From: Nectonema munidae
Taxonomy: Eukaryota; Nematomorpha; Nectonematoida; Nectonematidae
DNA: 64,000 nucleotides
Direction of reading: 5' to 3'
NCBI GenBank assembly: GCA_030549495.1
Contig: JAUIRK010001043.1
Coordinates: 620,001-684,000 of the forward strand
Positions 9,753-24,049 of the stretch are shown in pieces. The notes beneath the pieces were generated by a model. The model did no database searches, was not told the DNA's origin, and saw only the letters and a program-made list of their open reading frames with translations. The position numbers were made by a program, and so were the translations under genes. Numbering within the stretch: the first letter of the stretch is position 1; every line of letters starts with the position of its first letter.

Positions 9753-12700
9753 AACATGCAGGCACAAACAGGGGACACCTAAACACATTCAGGCACAAAT
9801 GGAGCAATTAAACAGATTCAGTCACAAAAAGGTTGCACTTTAACACAAACAAGCACCAACAGGGGGCACTCAAACACAGGCGGGCATAAACAGTGGGCAC
9901 TTAAACAATATTCAGGCACCAACAGGGGCACTTAAACAATATTCAGGCACAAAAAGGGAGCACTTTAACACAGGCAAGCACAAGCTAAAGGCACTCAAAC
10001 ACAGAAAGGCACAAGCAGGAAGCATTCAAGCATATACAGGCAAAAACAGGGAGCACTCAAACACAGGCAGGAACAAACGACGAGCACTCAATCAACAGGG
10101 AGCATCCAAACACGGTCAGGCACAAACAATTAAACTCTAAACACAGGGAGGCACTAAAACACAGGAACGCACAAACAAGGAGGACTCAAACACAGGCAGA
10201 CACCAATAGGGAGAACCTAAACAACAGGCAGGCACAAATACGGGGTTCTATAACACAGGAGGCACTTAAACAACGGGCAGACAAAAACAGGAGGCACTCA
10301 AACAGATGCAGACACAAAAATGGGGCACTATAACACAAGCAGACACAAACAAGTAGCACTCAAACGCAGGGAAGACTTAAACAGAGGCAGGCACAAACAG
10401 GGAACACATGCAAGCACAAACAGAGAGCACTTTCAGGAACAAAAAGGGAGCACTTTAACACAGGAAGCACATACAGGCAAAAACAGGGAGCGCTCAAACA
10501 GGCAGGAACAAATGACGAGCACTCAATCAACAGGGAGCACCCAAACAAGGGGCGCTTAAACAATAAGCAAACAGAAACATGGAGCACCCAAATAGGGAGA
10601 ACCCAACATATGCAAGCACAAGCAAGGTGGAATTAAACACAAACAGCGAGTACTTAGACACAGGCTGGCGCAAACAGGTAACACTCAAACGCAGGCAGTT
10701 ACAAACAGAGAGCACTCAAACAGGCATTAACAAACAAAGAGCACTAAATCAACAGGGAGTATTCAAACACAGGCAGACACAAACAACGAGGACAAGGAGA
10801 GAATGAAGCACTTAAACACAGACAGGCACTCAAAAACAGCGAGCCCCCGACACAAGCAGGCATAAACAGTGTGGACTTAACCACATGCAAGCACTTAAAC
10901 AGATTTAGGCACAAAAAGGGAACACTTAAACACAGGCAAGTACCAACAGAGTGCACTCAAACACACATAGGCTAAACAGGGAGCACTCAAACACAGGCAG
11001 GAACGAACAACGAGCACTCTATCAACAGGGAGCACCCAAACACAGGCAGACACAAACAAGGAGCACTTAAACACAGGTAGGACTTAAACAATAGTCAAGC
11101 AGAAACAAGGAGCACTTAAATACAGGCAGGCACTCAAACAGGGTAACCCAACACACGCAGGCACAAATAGGTTTGACTTAAACACATTCAGGCACAAACA
11201 GGGAGCACTTAAACAGAGACAGGCACAAAAAGGGAGCACCTAAACAGATTCAGGCTCTAAAAGAGAGTACTTTAACACAGGCAAGCACTAACAAGGGTCA
11301 TTCAAACACAGGAAGGCACAATCAGGCAAAAACAAGAGGGACTCAAACATGGGACACTATAACACAGGCAGACACAAATAAGGAGCACTCAAACACAGGC
11401 AGGTTGAAACAGGGAGCACTCAAACACAGGCAGGCACAAACAGGGAGCACTCAAACACAGGCAGGCACAAACAGGGAGGATTTAAACACAGGCAGGCACA
11501 AACAGGGAAAACTTAAACACATGCAAGCACAAACAGGTAGCACTTAAACAGATTCAGGCAGAAAAAGGGAGCACTTTAAAACAGGTAAACACCTACAGGG
11601 GCCACACAAACACAGAAATGCACAAACAAGGAGGACACAAACACAGGCAGGCACAAACAGAAGGCACTCAAACACATGCCGGCACAAATATGGGGCACTC
11701 AAGCACGGACAGACAGAAACAGGAGGCACTCAAAAACAGGAGGCACTCAAACAGAGGCAGGCACAAACATGGGGCACTCAAACACAGGCAGGCACTAACA
11801 GGGAGGACTTAAACACAGGCTGGCACAAACAGGGAACATTTAACACATGCAAGCTCAAACAGGGAGCACTTAAACAGATTCAGGCACAAAAAGTGAGCAC
11901 TTTAACACAGGCAAGCACCAATAGAGGGCGCTCAAACACAGGAAGGCACAAACAGGAAGCACATACAGGCAAAAACAGGGAGCACTAAAACACAGGCAGG
12001 AACAAACGACGAGCACTCAATCAAAAGGAAGCACACAAACACAGTAAGGCACAAACAAAGAACACTTAAACAATAAGCAAGCAGAAACAGGGAGCACTTA
12101 AACACAGGTAGGCTATTAAATAGGGAGAACCCAACATAAGCAAGCACAAACAAAGTGGAATTAAACACAGGCAGGCACAAACAGCGAGCACTTAGACACT
12201 GGCAGGCGCAAAGAAGTAACACTCAAACACAGGCAGTTACAAACAGAGAGCATTCAAACACAGGCATTAACAAATAACGAGCACTAAATCAACAGCCAGC
12301 ATCCAAACACAGTCAGACACAAACAACGAGGGTAAGGAGAAAAGTGAGCACTTAAACACAGGCAGGCACTCAAACACAGAGAGCACCCGACACAGGCAGG
12401 CACAAACAGTGTGGACTTAACCACATGCAAACATTTAAACAGATTTAGGCACAAAAAGGGAACACTTAAACACAGGCAAGTACCATCAGAGTGCACTCAA
12501 ACACACATAGGCAAAATAGGGAGCACTCAAACACAGGTAGGAACAAACAACAAGCACTCTATCAACAGGGAGCACTCAAACACAGTCAAGCACAAACAAG
12601 GAGCACTTAAACACAGGTAGGACTTAAACAATAGTCAAACAAAAACAAGGAGCACTTAAACCCAGGCAGGCACTCAAACAGGGAGAACCCAACACACGCA

Positions 12701-15700
12701 GGCACAAACAGGGTTGACTTAAACACAGGCAGGCACAAACAGGGAGCACTTAAACAGAGACAGGCACAAAAAGGGAGCACATTAACACATGCAAACACCA
12801 ACAGGGGGCAATCAAACACAAGCAGGCATAAACAGGAAGCACTTAAACTTGGGGCACTATAAAACAGGCAGACACAAACAAGGAGCACTCAAACACAGGC
12901 AGGCTCAAAAAGGGAGCACTCAAACACAGCGAGCACCCGACACAGGCAGGCACAAACAGAGTGGACTTAACCACATGCAAACACTTAAACACATTTAGGC
13001 ACAAAAAGGGAACACTTAAACACATGCAAGTACCAACAGAAGGCACTCAAACACACACAGACAAAATAGGGACCACTCAAACACAGGCAGGAACAACAAC
13101 GAGCACTCTATCAACAAGGAGCACTCTATTAACAGGGAGCTTCCAAACACAGGCAGGCACAAACAAGGAGAACTTAAACACAGGTAGGACTTAAACAATT
13201 GTCAAGCAGAAACATGGAGCACTAAACCAAGGCAGGCACAAACAGGGAGCACTTAAACAGAGACAGACACAAAAAGGGACACTTTAACAGAGGCAAACAC
13301 CAACAGGGGGCATTCAAACACAAGCAGGCATAAACAGGAGGCACTCAAACATGGGGCAGTATAACACAGGCAGACACAAACACGGAGCACTCAAACACAT
13401 GCACGTTCAAACAAGGGCTCAAACAGGAAAAACCCAATACACGCAGGTACAAACAGGGTGGACTTAAACACAGGCAGGCACAAACAGGGAGCACTTTAAC
13501 AGATTCAGGCTGAAAAAGTGAGTACTTTAACACAGGCAAGCACCAACAAGGGCATTCAAACACAGGAAGGCACAATCAGGCAAAAACAATAGGCACTCAA
13601 ACATGGGGCACTATAACACAGGCAGACACAAATAAGGAGCATTCAAACACAGGCAGGTTCAAACAGGGAGCACTCAAACACAGGCAGGCACAAACAGAGA
13701 ACACTCAAACAGAGGCAGGCACAAACAGGGAGGATTTAAACACAAGCAGGCACAAACAGGGAAAACTTAAACACATGCAAGCACAAACAGGTGGCACTTA
13801 AACATATTCAGGCAGAAAAAGGGAGCATTTTAAAACAGGTAAATACCTACAGGGGCCACTCAAACACAGGAACGCACAAACAAGGTGGACACAAACACAG
13901 GCAGGCACAAACAGAAGGCATTCAAACACAGGCAGGCACAAATATGGGGCACTCAAGCACAGGCAGACACAAACAGGGAGCACTCAAACAACAGGAGGCA
14001 CTCAAACAGAGGCAGGCACAAACATGGGGCACTATAACACAGGCAGACACAAACAAGGAGCACTCAAACACAGGAAGGCTCAAACAGGGAGCACTCAAAC
14101 ACAGGCAGGCCCAAACAGGGTTGACTTAAACACAGGCAGGCACAAAAAGGGAGCACTTTAACACAGGCAAACACCAACAGGGGGCATTTAAACAGAAGCA
14201 GGCATAAACAGGAGGCACTCAAACATGGAGCAGGCAGACACAAACAAAGAGCACTCAAACACAGGCAGGCTCAAAAAGGGAGCACTCAAACACCGGTAGG
14301 CACAAACAGGGAGGACCTAACCAAATGCAAGCACTTAAACAGATTTAGGCACAAAAAGGGAAAACTTAAACACAGGCAAATACCAACAAAGGGCACTCAA
14401 ACACAGGCAAAATAGGGAGCACTCAAACACAGGCAGGAACAAACAACGAGCACTCTATCAACAGGGAGCACCCAAACACAGGCAGGCACAAACAAGGAGC
14501 ACTTAAACACAGGTAGGACTTAAACAATAGTCAAGCAGAAACAAGGAGCATTTAAACATAGGCAGGCACTCAAACAGGGAGAACCCAACACACTCAGGCA
14601 CAAATAGGGTTGAGTGAAACACAGGCAGGCACAAACAGGGTGGCACTTAAACAGAGACAGGCACAAAAAGGGAGCACTTTAAAACATGCAAACACCAACA
14701 GGGGGCAATCAAACACAAGCAGGTCTAAACAGGAAGGACTTAAACTTGGGGCACTATAACACAGGCAGACACAAACAAGGAGCACTCAAACACAGGCAGG
14801 CTCAAAAAGGGAGCACTCAAACACAGCGAGCACCCGACACAGGCAGGCACAAACAGAGTGGACTTAACCACATGCAAATACTTAAATACATTTAGGCACA
14901 AAAAGGGAACACTTAAACACAGGCAACTACCAACAGAGGGCACTCAAACACACACAGGCAAAATAGAGACCACTCAAACACAGGCAGGAACAACAACGAG
15001 CACTCTATCAACAAGGAGCACTCTATTAACAGGGAGCTCCCAAACACAGGCAGGCACAAACAAGGAGAACTTAAACACAGGTAGGACTTAAACAATAGTC
15101 AAGCAGAAACAAGTAGCACTAAAACACAGGCAGGCACTCAAACAGGGAGAACCCAACACACGCAAGCACAAACAGGGTTGACTTAAACACAGGCAGGCAC
15201 AAACAGGGAGCACTTAAACAGAGACAGGCAAAAAAGGGAGCACTTTAACACAGGCAAACACCAACAGGGGGCAATCAAACACAAGCAGGAATAAACAGGA
15301 AGCACTTAAACTTGGGGTACTATAACACAGGCAGACACAAACAAGGAGCACTCAAACACAAGGCTCAAAAAGGGAGCACTCAAACACAGCGAGCACCCGA
15401 CACAGGCAGGCACAAACAGGGTGGACTTAACCACATGCAAGTACTTAAACAGATTTAGGCATAAAAATGGAACACCTAAACACAGACAAGTACCAACAGA
15501 GGGCACTCAAACACACACAGGCAAAATAGGGAGCACTCAAACACAGGCAGGAACAACAACGAGCATTCTATCAACAGGGAGCACTCTATCAAAAGGGAGC
15601 ACCTAAACACAGGCAGGCACAAACAAGGAGCACTTAAACACAGGTAGGACTTAAACAATAGTCAAGCAGAAACAAGGAGCACTTAAACACAGGAAGGCAC

Positions 15701-16796
15701 TCAAACAGGGGAACCCAACACACGCAGGCACAAATAGGGTTGACTTAAACATATTCAGGCACAAACAGGGAGCACTTAAACAGAGACAGGCACAAAAAGG
15801 GAGCACTTTAACACAGGCAGGAACAAACAACGAGAACTCTATCAACAGGGAGCACCCAAACACAGGCAGGCACAAACAAGGAGCACTTAAACACAGGTAG
15901 GACTTAAACAATAGTCAAGCAGAAACAAGGAGCACTTAAACACAGGCTGGCACAAACAGGGAGCACTTAAACAGAGACGGGCACAAAAAGGGACACTTTA
16001 ACACAGGCAAACACCAACAGGGGGCATTCAAACACAGGAAGGCATAAACAGGAGGCACTCAAACATGGGGCACTATAACACAGGCAGACACAAATAAGGA
16101 GCACTCAAACACAGGCAGGTTCAAACAGGGAGCATTCAAACACAGGCAGGCACAAACAGAGAACACTCAAACACAGGCAGGCACAAACAGGGAGGATTTA
16201 AACACAGGCAAGCACAAACAGGGAAAACTTAAACACATGCAAGCTCAAACAGGGAGCACTTAAACAGATTCAGGCACAAAAAGGGAGCACTTTAACACAG
16301 GCAAGCACCCACAGAGGCCACTCAAACACAGGCAGGCACAAACAGGTAGCACTTAAACAGAGACAAGCACAAAAAGGGACCATTTTAACACACGTAAGCA
16401 CCAACAGGGGGCCATTCAAAGACAGGAAGGCAAAAACAGTAGGCACTCATACATGGGGCACTATAACACAGGCAAACACAAACAAGTAGCACTCAAACAC
16501 AGGTAGGCTCAAACAGGGGGCACACATAGGGAAAACTTAAACACAGGGAAGCACAAACAAGGGAAACTTAAACACATGCAAGCACAAACCGGGAGTACTT
16601 AAATAGATTCCGGCACAAAAAGGGAGCACTTTAACACAGGCATGCACCAACAGAGGGCACTTAAACAAGGGAAGGCACAAACAGGGAACACCCAAACACA
16701 GTAAGGCATAAACAAGGAGCACTTAAGCACAGGTAGGACTTAAATATTAGGCAAGCAGAAACAGGGAGCACTTAAACACAGGCAGGCACAATCAGA
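9753..16796. repeat. 31-bp satellite, block B (diverged)
   Basis: Same 31-bp family as block A, again diverged, with recurring multi-monomer blocks. A block containing GCGAGCACCCGACACAGGC and then GTGGACTTAACCACATGCAA recurs near 10.84, 12.38, 12.92, 14.82 and 15.39 kb (and 6.78 kb in block A). The segment around 12.7-13.2 kb recurs at an offset of 1,897 bp at 14.6-15.1 kb. The segment around 11.54 kb recurs 2,254 bp further on. The first ~600 bp (9,753-10,350) is collinear with 19,101-19,660, showing that spacer and flanking satellite were duplicated together. Short open frames in this block are by-products of low T content. Confidence 0.9.
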
Positions 16797-17991
16797 GAGG
16801 GGGCGGTAAAAATAGGGAATTTAAAAAAGGTGAATAGCCCTTACAAGGGGGAGAACAAAAGAAAAAACGGGATTTCAAGGGGGTTAAAAAGTTTTTCAAT
16901 TATCCGTAGCCACTAAATGCCAGTTCAGACCTTATAGTTTGAAACCAAAGGTGGAATTGGTGAGGTTTCAATCACCGAAACCTGTCTTTGACACAGTCTA
17001 TGCTATGTGATAATGATCAAATACAAGAGAACTTACAATTTCTAGTAATATATATTTTAATTCATATTTTGATTAAAGAGCCTTGTTAAAAACAAAAGAG
17101 AATGAAATATGCTTTTTAATTTTAAAGAAATTAAAAATTTTACTAAATATTTTTGAAAAATTGAAATATATTTTAAATATTTTATAAATTTGTTGGCATG
17201 GACATTATTGGCATCTATTTAACAAAATTAAAGGACAAATTTTCACTTTTCAAAACTCAAGGCTTTACTTTTGCAACTTATTTTATACCTACCTTTCTCA
17301 AGAAATTTCTTGAGAAAAAAGAAAGAAAGAAATTCTTGAGTAAGACCCTTCTCAAGCTTTAATTAGTCTTGCGTGTGCTCAACTACTGAATACTACTGTA
17401 ATTTTTTATTCTAAATTGTACATTTTTTCCAATAAATTCTTTCTTTCTTTCAAGAAAGATAATTAGTTTGTTTGTTACTATTTTAAATTTATATTTTTAA
17501 TAAAACAGGGTTCTTGTTTTTATTTTATTAGTAATTAATATTCTGATTTCTATAAAAGATAACTACTATAGATAATTTTTAAATATGTAAGGTGTTAATA
17601 ATAGTCTATTTTCTTTAAACTAAGTTATTTAGTTAAAATTTTTTTTCTTAATTGTATTACTTTAAAATTTTAATTATTAAGTTTTAAAAGATTTCATTAG
17701 ATTTGTACAAATTTATTTTTAATTTAAATAAACACATCTATCTACTTTTGATTACGATTTTATATAGTTAGCGATAAATTATTCTCATATTTTATTTTAT
17801 ATTGTCCACTAATTTGGATGATAATCTAATTTGGATGATAATCTAATTTGCTGATTCATTTATTATGTAAATTATCATATCTTTGCGTGTAAAATTGATC
17901 TTTATATCTATTAATGATCCTTCTGTGGGATATCAATAATTATTAAGTCTACCAATAATGTTTACAGTGGTAACAATTTACAGGAGGTACC
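16797..17991. other. AT-rich spacer in the satellite, copy 2
   Basis: Near-identical to 7,471-8,639, with scattered substitutions and a local duplication of GGATGATAATCTAATTT near 17,815-17,850. The palindrome is present at 17,294-17,317, one base longer on each side than in copy 1. GAGGTACC at 17,984-17,991 is the left hAT target duplication. No gene recognised. Confidence 0.7.
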
Positions 17992-19059
17992 CATGCCCGT
18001 CGCCAGGATACTTGTCCAAGGGGGCACGCATAAAAATTTTGGGGCACCAATTTAGTTATTAAGGGAGTGAAAAAATACGTAACGTCCGCTTCAACAGCTA
18101 TGCTCACTCACAAACGGACAGTTGACAGGTGGACGAAACCGAAGATATCAGAATAAACCCCAAAGCATGTTACTAGTAATTTCAATCTAATCAGTAAAAT
18201 TGTAAAAACAAACCCACAATCTGAAAGTAGCAAACAGCTATTTATTTACAAGCTCAAAATATATAAAAAAGGAACAAGTTGCAGCATAGAACATCACTTC
18301 TTTCTAATAAACCTGAATTTTTCGATTATTTTTTGCAAAGTCTTTCAATACTTCATCAAAATCTAGAATCTTTGTGTATTCGCGCAAAAATGACAGGTGG
18401 GCAAGGTTGCTTTTGCGATGATGCGTCATGGATCGTCTATAGGATGTCAGCACTCTCGTTAGTGTGGAAAAGGATGCTTCACACACAGCGGAACTGTCAC
18501 CAAAGGTAAGTGCAGCTGAGTACAGTTGGTAAACCAACGAGAATCCCGTTCGGAAGGGATACAATAACGAACAGATATCTCCCATGTCTTTGTGCATGGT
18601 GACATCAAACTCTTTAAGGATCAGATTTTTGGCAACCAAGCATTCCGCTGCAAACAAAGATGACTGTGGATATAATTTAATGAGCTCTGCAAGTTTTTGA
18701 ACTTTATCAAGAAAGCCTTCGTTTTCGGGCCAGAGGTTGGAAATGGACGTGGAGAGAGCACAGTTTCGTTCCGAAAACCGTCTACTTAATTCCCCCATGC
18801 AGCTGTCAAGCATTTCAACCAAAATGCGCTTCTGCATTGCTGCCTCATTCGAATCATGATCTTCAGACGTGTGTCCAACAACAGAAAGCACGACTGCATC
18901 TTTAAGTTTAGCCGAAATTAAAAAAAAAGCAATATAATGTCTGATCAAATGTATTGTTATGGTTGTTCCAACTTTTTTAATTGCTTTGTTATAATAGTAC
19001 TTTTGAGTGCCGTTTTTTCGTGCCCCATTTTGCCCCCTCCCCCCATGACGACGGGCCTG
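17992..19059 (-). mobile_element. hAT transposon, truncated, copy 2
   Basis: The ends are CATGCCCGTCGCCAGGA and, on the other strand, CAGGCCCGTCGTCATGGGG. The 8-bp duplication GAGGTACC flanks it at 17,984-17,991 and 19,060-19,067. At 1,068 bp it is nearly the same length as copy 1 and shares its internal structure. The C run near the right end is shorter and interrupted by T. The identical target duplication and identical flanks show it is not an independent insertion. Confidence 0.9.
18304..18948 (-). pseudogene. hAT transposase, C-terminal remnant, copy 2
   Basis: A 214-codon minus-strand frame, almost identical to the one at 8,954-9,580. It ends with the same hAT dimerisation block (LVYQLYSAALTFGDSSAVCE, then RVLTSYRRSMTHHRKSNLAH). 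The open frame extends a few codons further upstream than in copy 1 because of a small indel in the A-rich stretch near 18,920. The catalytic N-terminal part is absent. Both copies have stayed open since the duplication, which fits recent duplication better than selection. Confidence 0.85.
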
Positions 19060-19100
19060 GAGGTACCCAACATCTTTTCAGTACGAATAATCTTTGAATA

Positions 19101-19617
19101 AACATACAGGCACAAACAGGGGACACCTAAACACATTCAGGCACAAATGGAGCAATTAAACAGATTCAGTCACAAAAAGGTTGCACTTTAACACAAACAA
19201 GCACCAACAGGGGGCACTCAAACACAGGCAGGCATAAACAGTGGGCACTTAAACAACAGGAGGCAGGCAGACACAAACAGGGTGGAATTATACACAGGAA
19301 GCACTCAACACATACAGGCAAAACAGGAGCACTCAAACACAGGCAGTTACAAATAATGGACACTCAATCAATAGGGAGCACCCAAACACAGTCAGGCACA
19401 AACAATGAGCACTTAAACACAGGTAGGACTTAAACAATAGGCAAGCAGAAACAGGGAGCACTTAAACACAGGCAGGAACGCACAAACAAGGAGGACTCAA
19501 ACACTGGCAGACACCAATAGGGAGAACTTAAACAACAGGCAGGTACAAATACGGGGTTCTATAACACAAGGATCACTTAAACAACAGGCAGGCAAAAACA
19601 GGAGGCACTCAAACAGA
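19101..19617. repeat. 31-bp satellite, block C transition zone
   Basis: Diverged 31-mers collinear with the start of block B (CAGGGGACACCTAAACAC, then GGTTGCACTTTAACAC). They lead without a break into the regular 139-bp array. This is the boundary between the old irregular satellite and the young homogeneous one. Confidence 0.85.
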
Positions 19618-22600
19618 TGCAGGCACAAAAATGGGGCACTATAACACAGGCAGACACAAACAAGGAGCACTCAAACATAGGCAGGCTCAAAAAGGGAGCA
19701 CTCAAACACAGGCAAACACCAACAGGGGGCATTCAAACACAGGAAGGCATAAACAGGAGGCACTCAAACATGGGGCACTATAACACAGGCAGACACAAAC
19801 AAGGAGCACTCAAACACAGGCAGACACAAACAAGGAGCACTCAAACACAGGCAAACACCAACAGGGGGCATTCAAACACAGGAAGGCATAAACAGGAGGC
19901 ACTCAAACATGGGGCACTATAACACAGGCAGACACAAACAAGGAGCACTCAAACACAGGCAGACACAAACAAGGAGCACTCAAACACAGGCAAACACCAA
20001 CAGGGGGCATTCAAACACAGGAAGGCATAAACAGGAGGCACTCAAACATGGGGCACTATAACACAGGCAGACACAAATAAGGAGCACTCAAACACAGGCA
20101 GACACAAACAAGGAGCACTCAAACACAGGCAAACATCAACAGGGGGCATTCAAACACAGGAAGGCATAAACAGGAGGCACTCAAACATGGGGCACTATAA
20201 CACAGGCAGACACAAACAAGGAGCACTCAAACACAGGCAGACACAAACAAGGAGCACTCAAACACAGGCAAACACCAACAGGGGGCATTCAAACACAGGA
20301 AGGCATAAACAGGAGGCACTCAAACATGGGGCACTATAACACAGGCAGACACAAACAAGGAGCACTCAAACACAGGCAGACACAAACAAGGAGCACTCAA
20401 ACACAGGCAAACACCAACAGGGGGCATTCAAACACAGGAAGGCATAAACAGGAGGCACTCAAACATGGGGCACTATAACACAGGCAGACACAAATAAGGA
20501 GCACTCAAACACAGGCAGACACAAACAAGGAGCACTCAAACACAGGCAAACACCAACAGGGGGCATTCAAACACAGGAAGGCATAAACAGGAGGCACTCA
20601 AACATGGGGCACTATAACACAGGCAGACACAAACAAGGAGCACTCAAACACAGGCAGATACAAACAAGGAGCACTCAAACACAGGCAAACACCAACAGGG
20701 GGCATTCAAACACAGGAAGGCATAAACAGGAGGCACTCAAACATGGGGCACTATAACACAGGCAGACACAAATAAGGAGCACTCAAACACAGGCAAACAC
20801 CAACAGGGGGCATTCAAACACAGGAAGGCATAAACAGGAGGCACTCAAACATGGGGCACTATAACACAGGCAGACACAAACAAGGAGCACTCAAACACAG
20901 GCAGACACAAACAAGGAGCACTCAAACACAGGCAAACACCAACAGGGGGCATTCAAACACAGGAAGGCATAAACAGGAGGCACTCAAACATGGGGCACTA
21001 TAACACAGGCAGACACAAATAAAGAGCACTCAAACACAGGCAGACACAAACAAGGAGCACTCAAACACAGGCAAACATCAACAGGGGGCATTCAAACACA
21101 GGAAGGCATAAACAGGAGGCACTCAAACATGGGGCACTATAACACAGGCAGACACAAACAAGGAGCACTCAAACACAGGCAGGCTCAAAAAGGGAGCACT
21201 CAAACACAGGCAAACACCAACAGGGGGCATTCAAACACAGGAAGGCATAAACAGGAGGCACTCAAACATGGGGCACTATAACACAGGCAGACACAAACAA
21301 GGAGCACTCAAACACAGGCAAACACCAACAGGGGGCATTCAAACACAGGAAGGCATAAACAGGAGGCACTCAAACATGGGGCACTATAACACAGGCAGAC
21401 ACAAATAAGGAGCACTCAAACACAGGCAGACACAAACAAGGAGCACTCAAACACAGGCAAACATCAACAGGGGGCATTCAAACACAGGAAGGCATAAACA
21501 GGAGGCACTCAAACATGGGGCACTATAACACAGGCAGACACAAACAAGGAGCACTCAAACACAGGCAGGCTCAAAAAGGAGCACTCAAACACAGGCAAAC
21601 ACCAACAGGGGGCATTCAAACACAGGAAGGCATAAACAGGAGGCACTCAAACATGGGGCACTATAACACAGGCAGACACAAACAAGGAGCACTCAAACAC
21701 AGGCAGACACAAAAACGGAGCACTCAAACACAGGCAAACACCAACAGGGGGCATTCAAACACAGGAAGGCATAAACAGGAGGCACTCAAACATGGGGCAC
21801 TATAACACAGGCAGACACAAATAAGGAGCACTCAAACACAGGCAGACACAAACAAGGAGCACTCAAACACAGGCAAACATCAACAGGGGGCATTCAAACA
21901 CAGGAAGGCATAAACAGGAGGCCCTCAAACATGGGGCACTATAACACAGGCAGACACAAACAAGGAGCACTCAAACACAGGCAGACACAAACAAGGAGCA
22001 CTCAAACACAGGCAAACACCAACAGGGGGCATTCAAACACAGGAAGGCATAAACAGGAGGCACTCAAACATGGGGCACTATAACACAGGCAGACACAAAT
22101 AAGGAGCACTCAAACACAGGCAAACACAAACAAGGAGCACTCAAACACAGGCAAACACCAACAGGGGGCATTCAAACACAGGAAGGCATAAACAGGAGGC
22201 ACTCAAACATGGGGCACTATAACACAGGCAGACACAAACAAGGAGCACTCAAACACAGGCAGACACAAACAAGGAGCACTCAAACACAGGCAAACACCAA
22301 CAGGGGGCATTCAAACACAGGAAGGCATAAACAGGAGGCACTCAAACATGGGGCACTATAACACAGGTAGACACAAATAAGGAGCACTCAAACACAGGCA
22401 GACACAAACAAGGAGCACTCAAACACAGGCAAACACCAACAGGGGGCATTCAAACACAGGAAGGCATAAACAGGAGGCACTCAAACATGGGGCACTATAA
22501 CACAGGCAGACACAAACAAGGAGCACTCAAACACAGGCAAACACCAACAGGGGGCATTCAAACACAGGAAGGCATAAACAGGAGGCACTCAAACATGGGG

Positions 22601-24049
22601 CACTATAACACAGGCAGACACAAATAAGGAGCACTCAAACACAGGCAAACACCAACAGGGGGCACTCAAACACAGGAAGGCATAAACAGGAGGCACTCAA
22701 ACATGGGGCACTATAACACAGGCAGACACAAATAAGGAGCACTCAAACACAGGCAGACACAAACAAGGAGCACTCAAACACAGGCAAACACCAACAGGGG
22801 GCATTCAAACACAGGAAGGCATAAACAGGAGGCACTCAAACATGGGGCACTATAACACAGGCAGACACAAATAAGGAGCACTCAAACACAGGCAGACACA
22901 AACAAGGAGCACTCAAACACAGGCAAACACCAACAGGGGGCATTCAAATACAGGAAGGCATAAACAGGAGGCACTCAAACATGGGGCACTATAACACAGG
23001 CAGACACAAATAAGGAGCACTCAAACACAGGCAGACACAAACAAGGAGCACTCAAACACAGGCAAACACCAACAGGGGGCATTCAAACACAGGAAGGCAT
23101 AAACAGGAGGCACTCAAACATGGGGCACTATAACACAGGCAGACACAAACAAGGAGCACTCAAACACAGGCAGACACAAACAAGGAGCACTCAAACACAG
23201 GCAAACACCAACAGGGGGCATTCAAACACAGGAAGGCATAAACAGGAGGCACTCAAACATGGGGCACTATAACACAGGCAGACACAAATAAGAAGCACTC
23301 AAACACAGGCAGACACAAACAAAGAGCACTCAAACACAGGCAAACACCAACAGGGGGCATTCAAACACAGGAAGGCATAAACAGGAGGCACTCAAACATG
23401 GGGCACTATAACACAGGCAGACACAAACAAGGAGCACTCAAACACAGGCAGACACAAACAAGGAGCACTCAAACACAGGCAAACACCAACAGGGGGCATT
23501 CAAACACAGGAAGGCATAAACAGGAGGCACTCAAACATGGGGCACTATAACACAGGCAGACACAAATAAGAAGCACTCAAACACAGGCAGACACAAACAA
23601 GGAGCACTCAAACACAGGCAAACACCAACAGGGGGCATTCAAACACAGGAAGGCATAAACAGGAGGCACTCAAACATGGGGCACTATAACACAGGCAGAC
23701 ACAAACAAGGAGCACTCAAACACAGGCAAACACCAACAGGGGGCATTCAAACACAGGAAGGCATAAACAGGAGGCACTCAAACATGGGGCACTATAACAC
23801 AGGCAGACACAAACAAGGAGCACTCAAACACAGGCAGACACAAACAAGGAGCACTCAAACACAGGCAAACACCAACAGGGGGCATTCAAACACAGGAAGG
23901 CATAAACAGGAGGCACTCAAACATGGGGCACTATAACACAGGCAGACACAAATAAGGAGCACTCAAACACAGGCAGACACAAACAAGGAGCACTCAAACA
24001 CAGGCAAACATCAACAGGGGGCATTCAAACACAGGAAGGCATAAACAGG

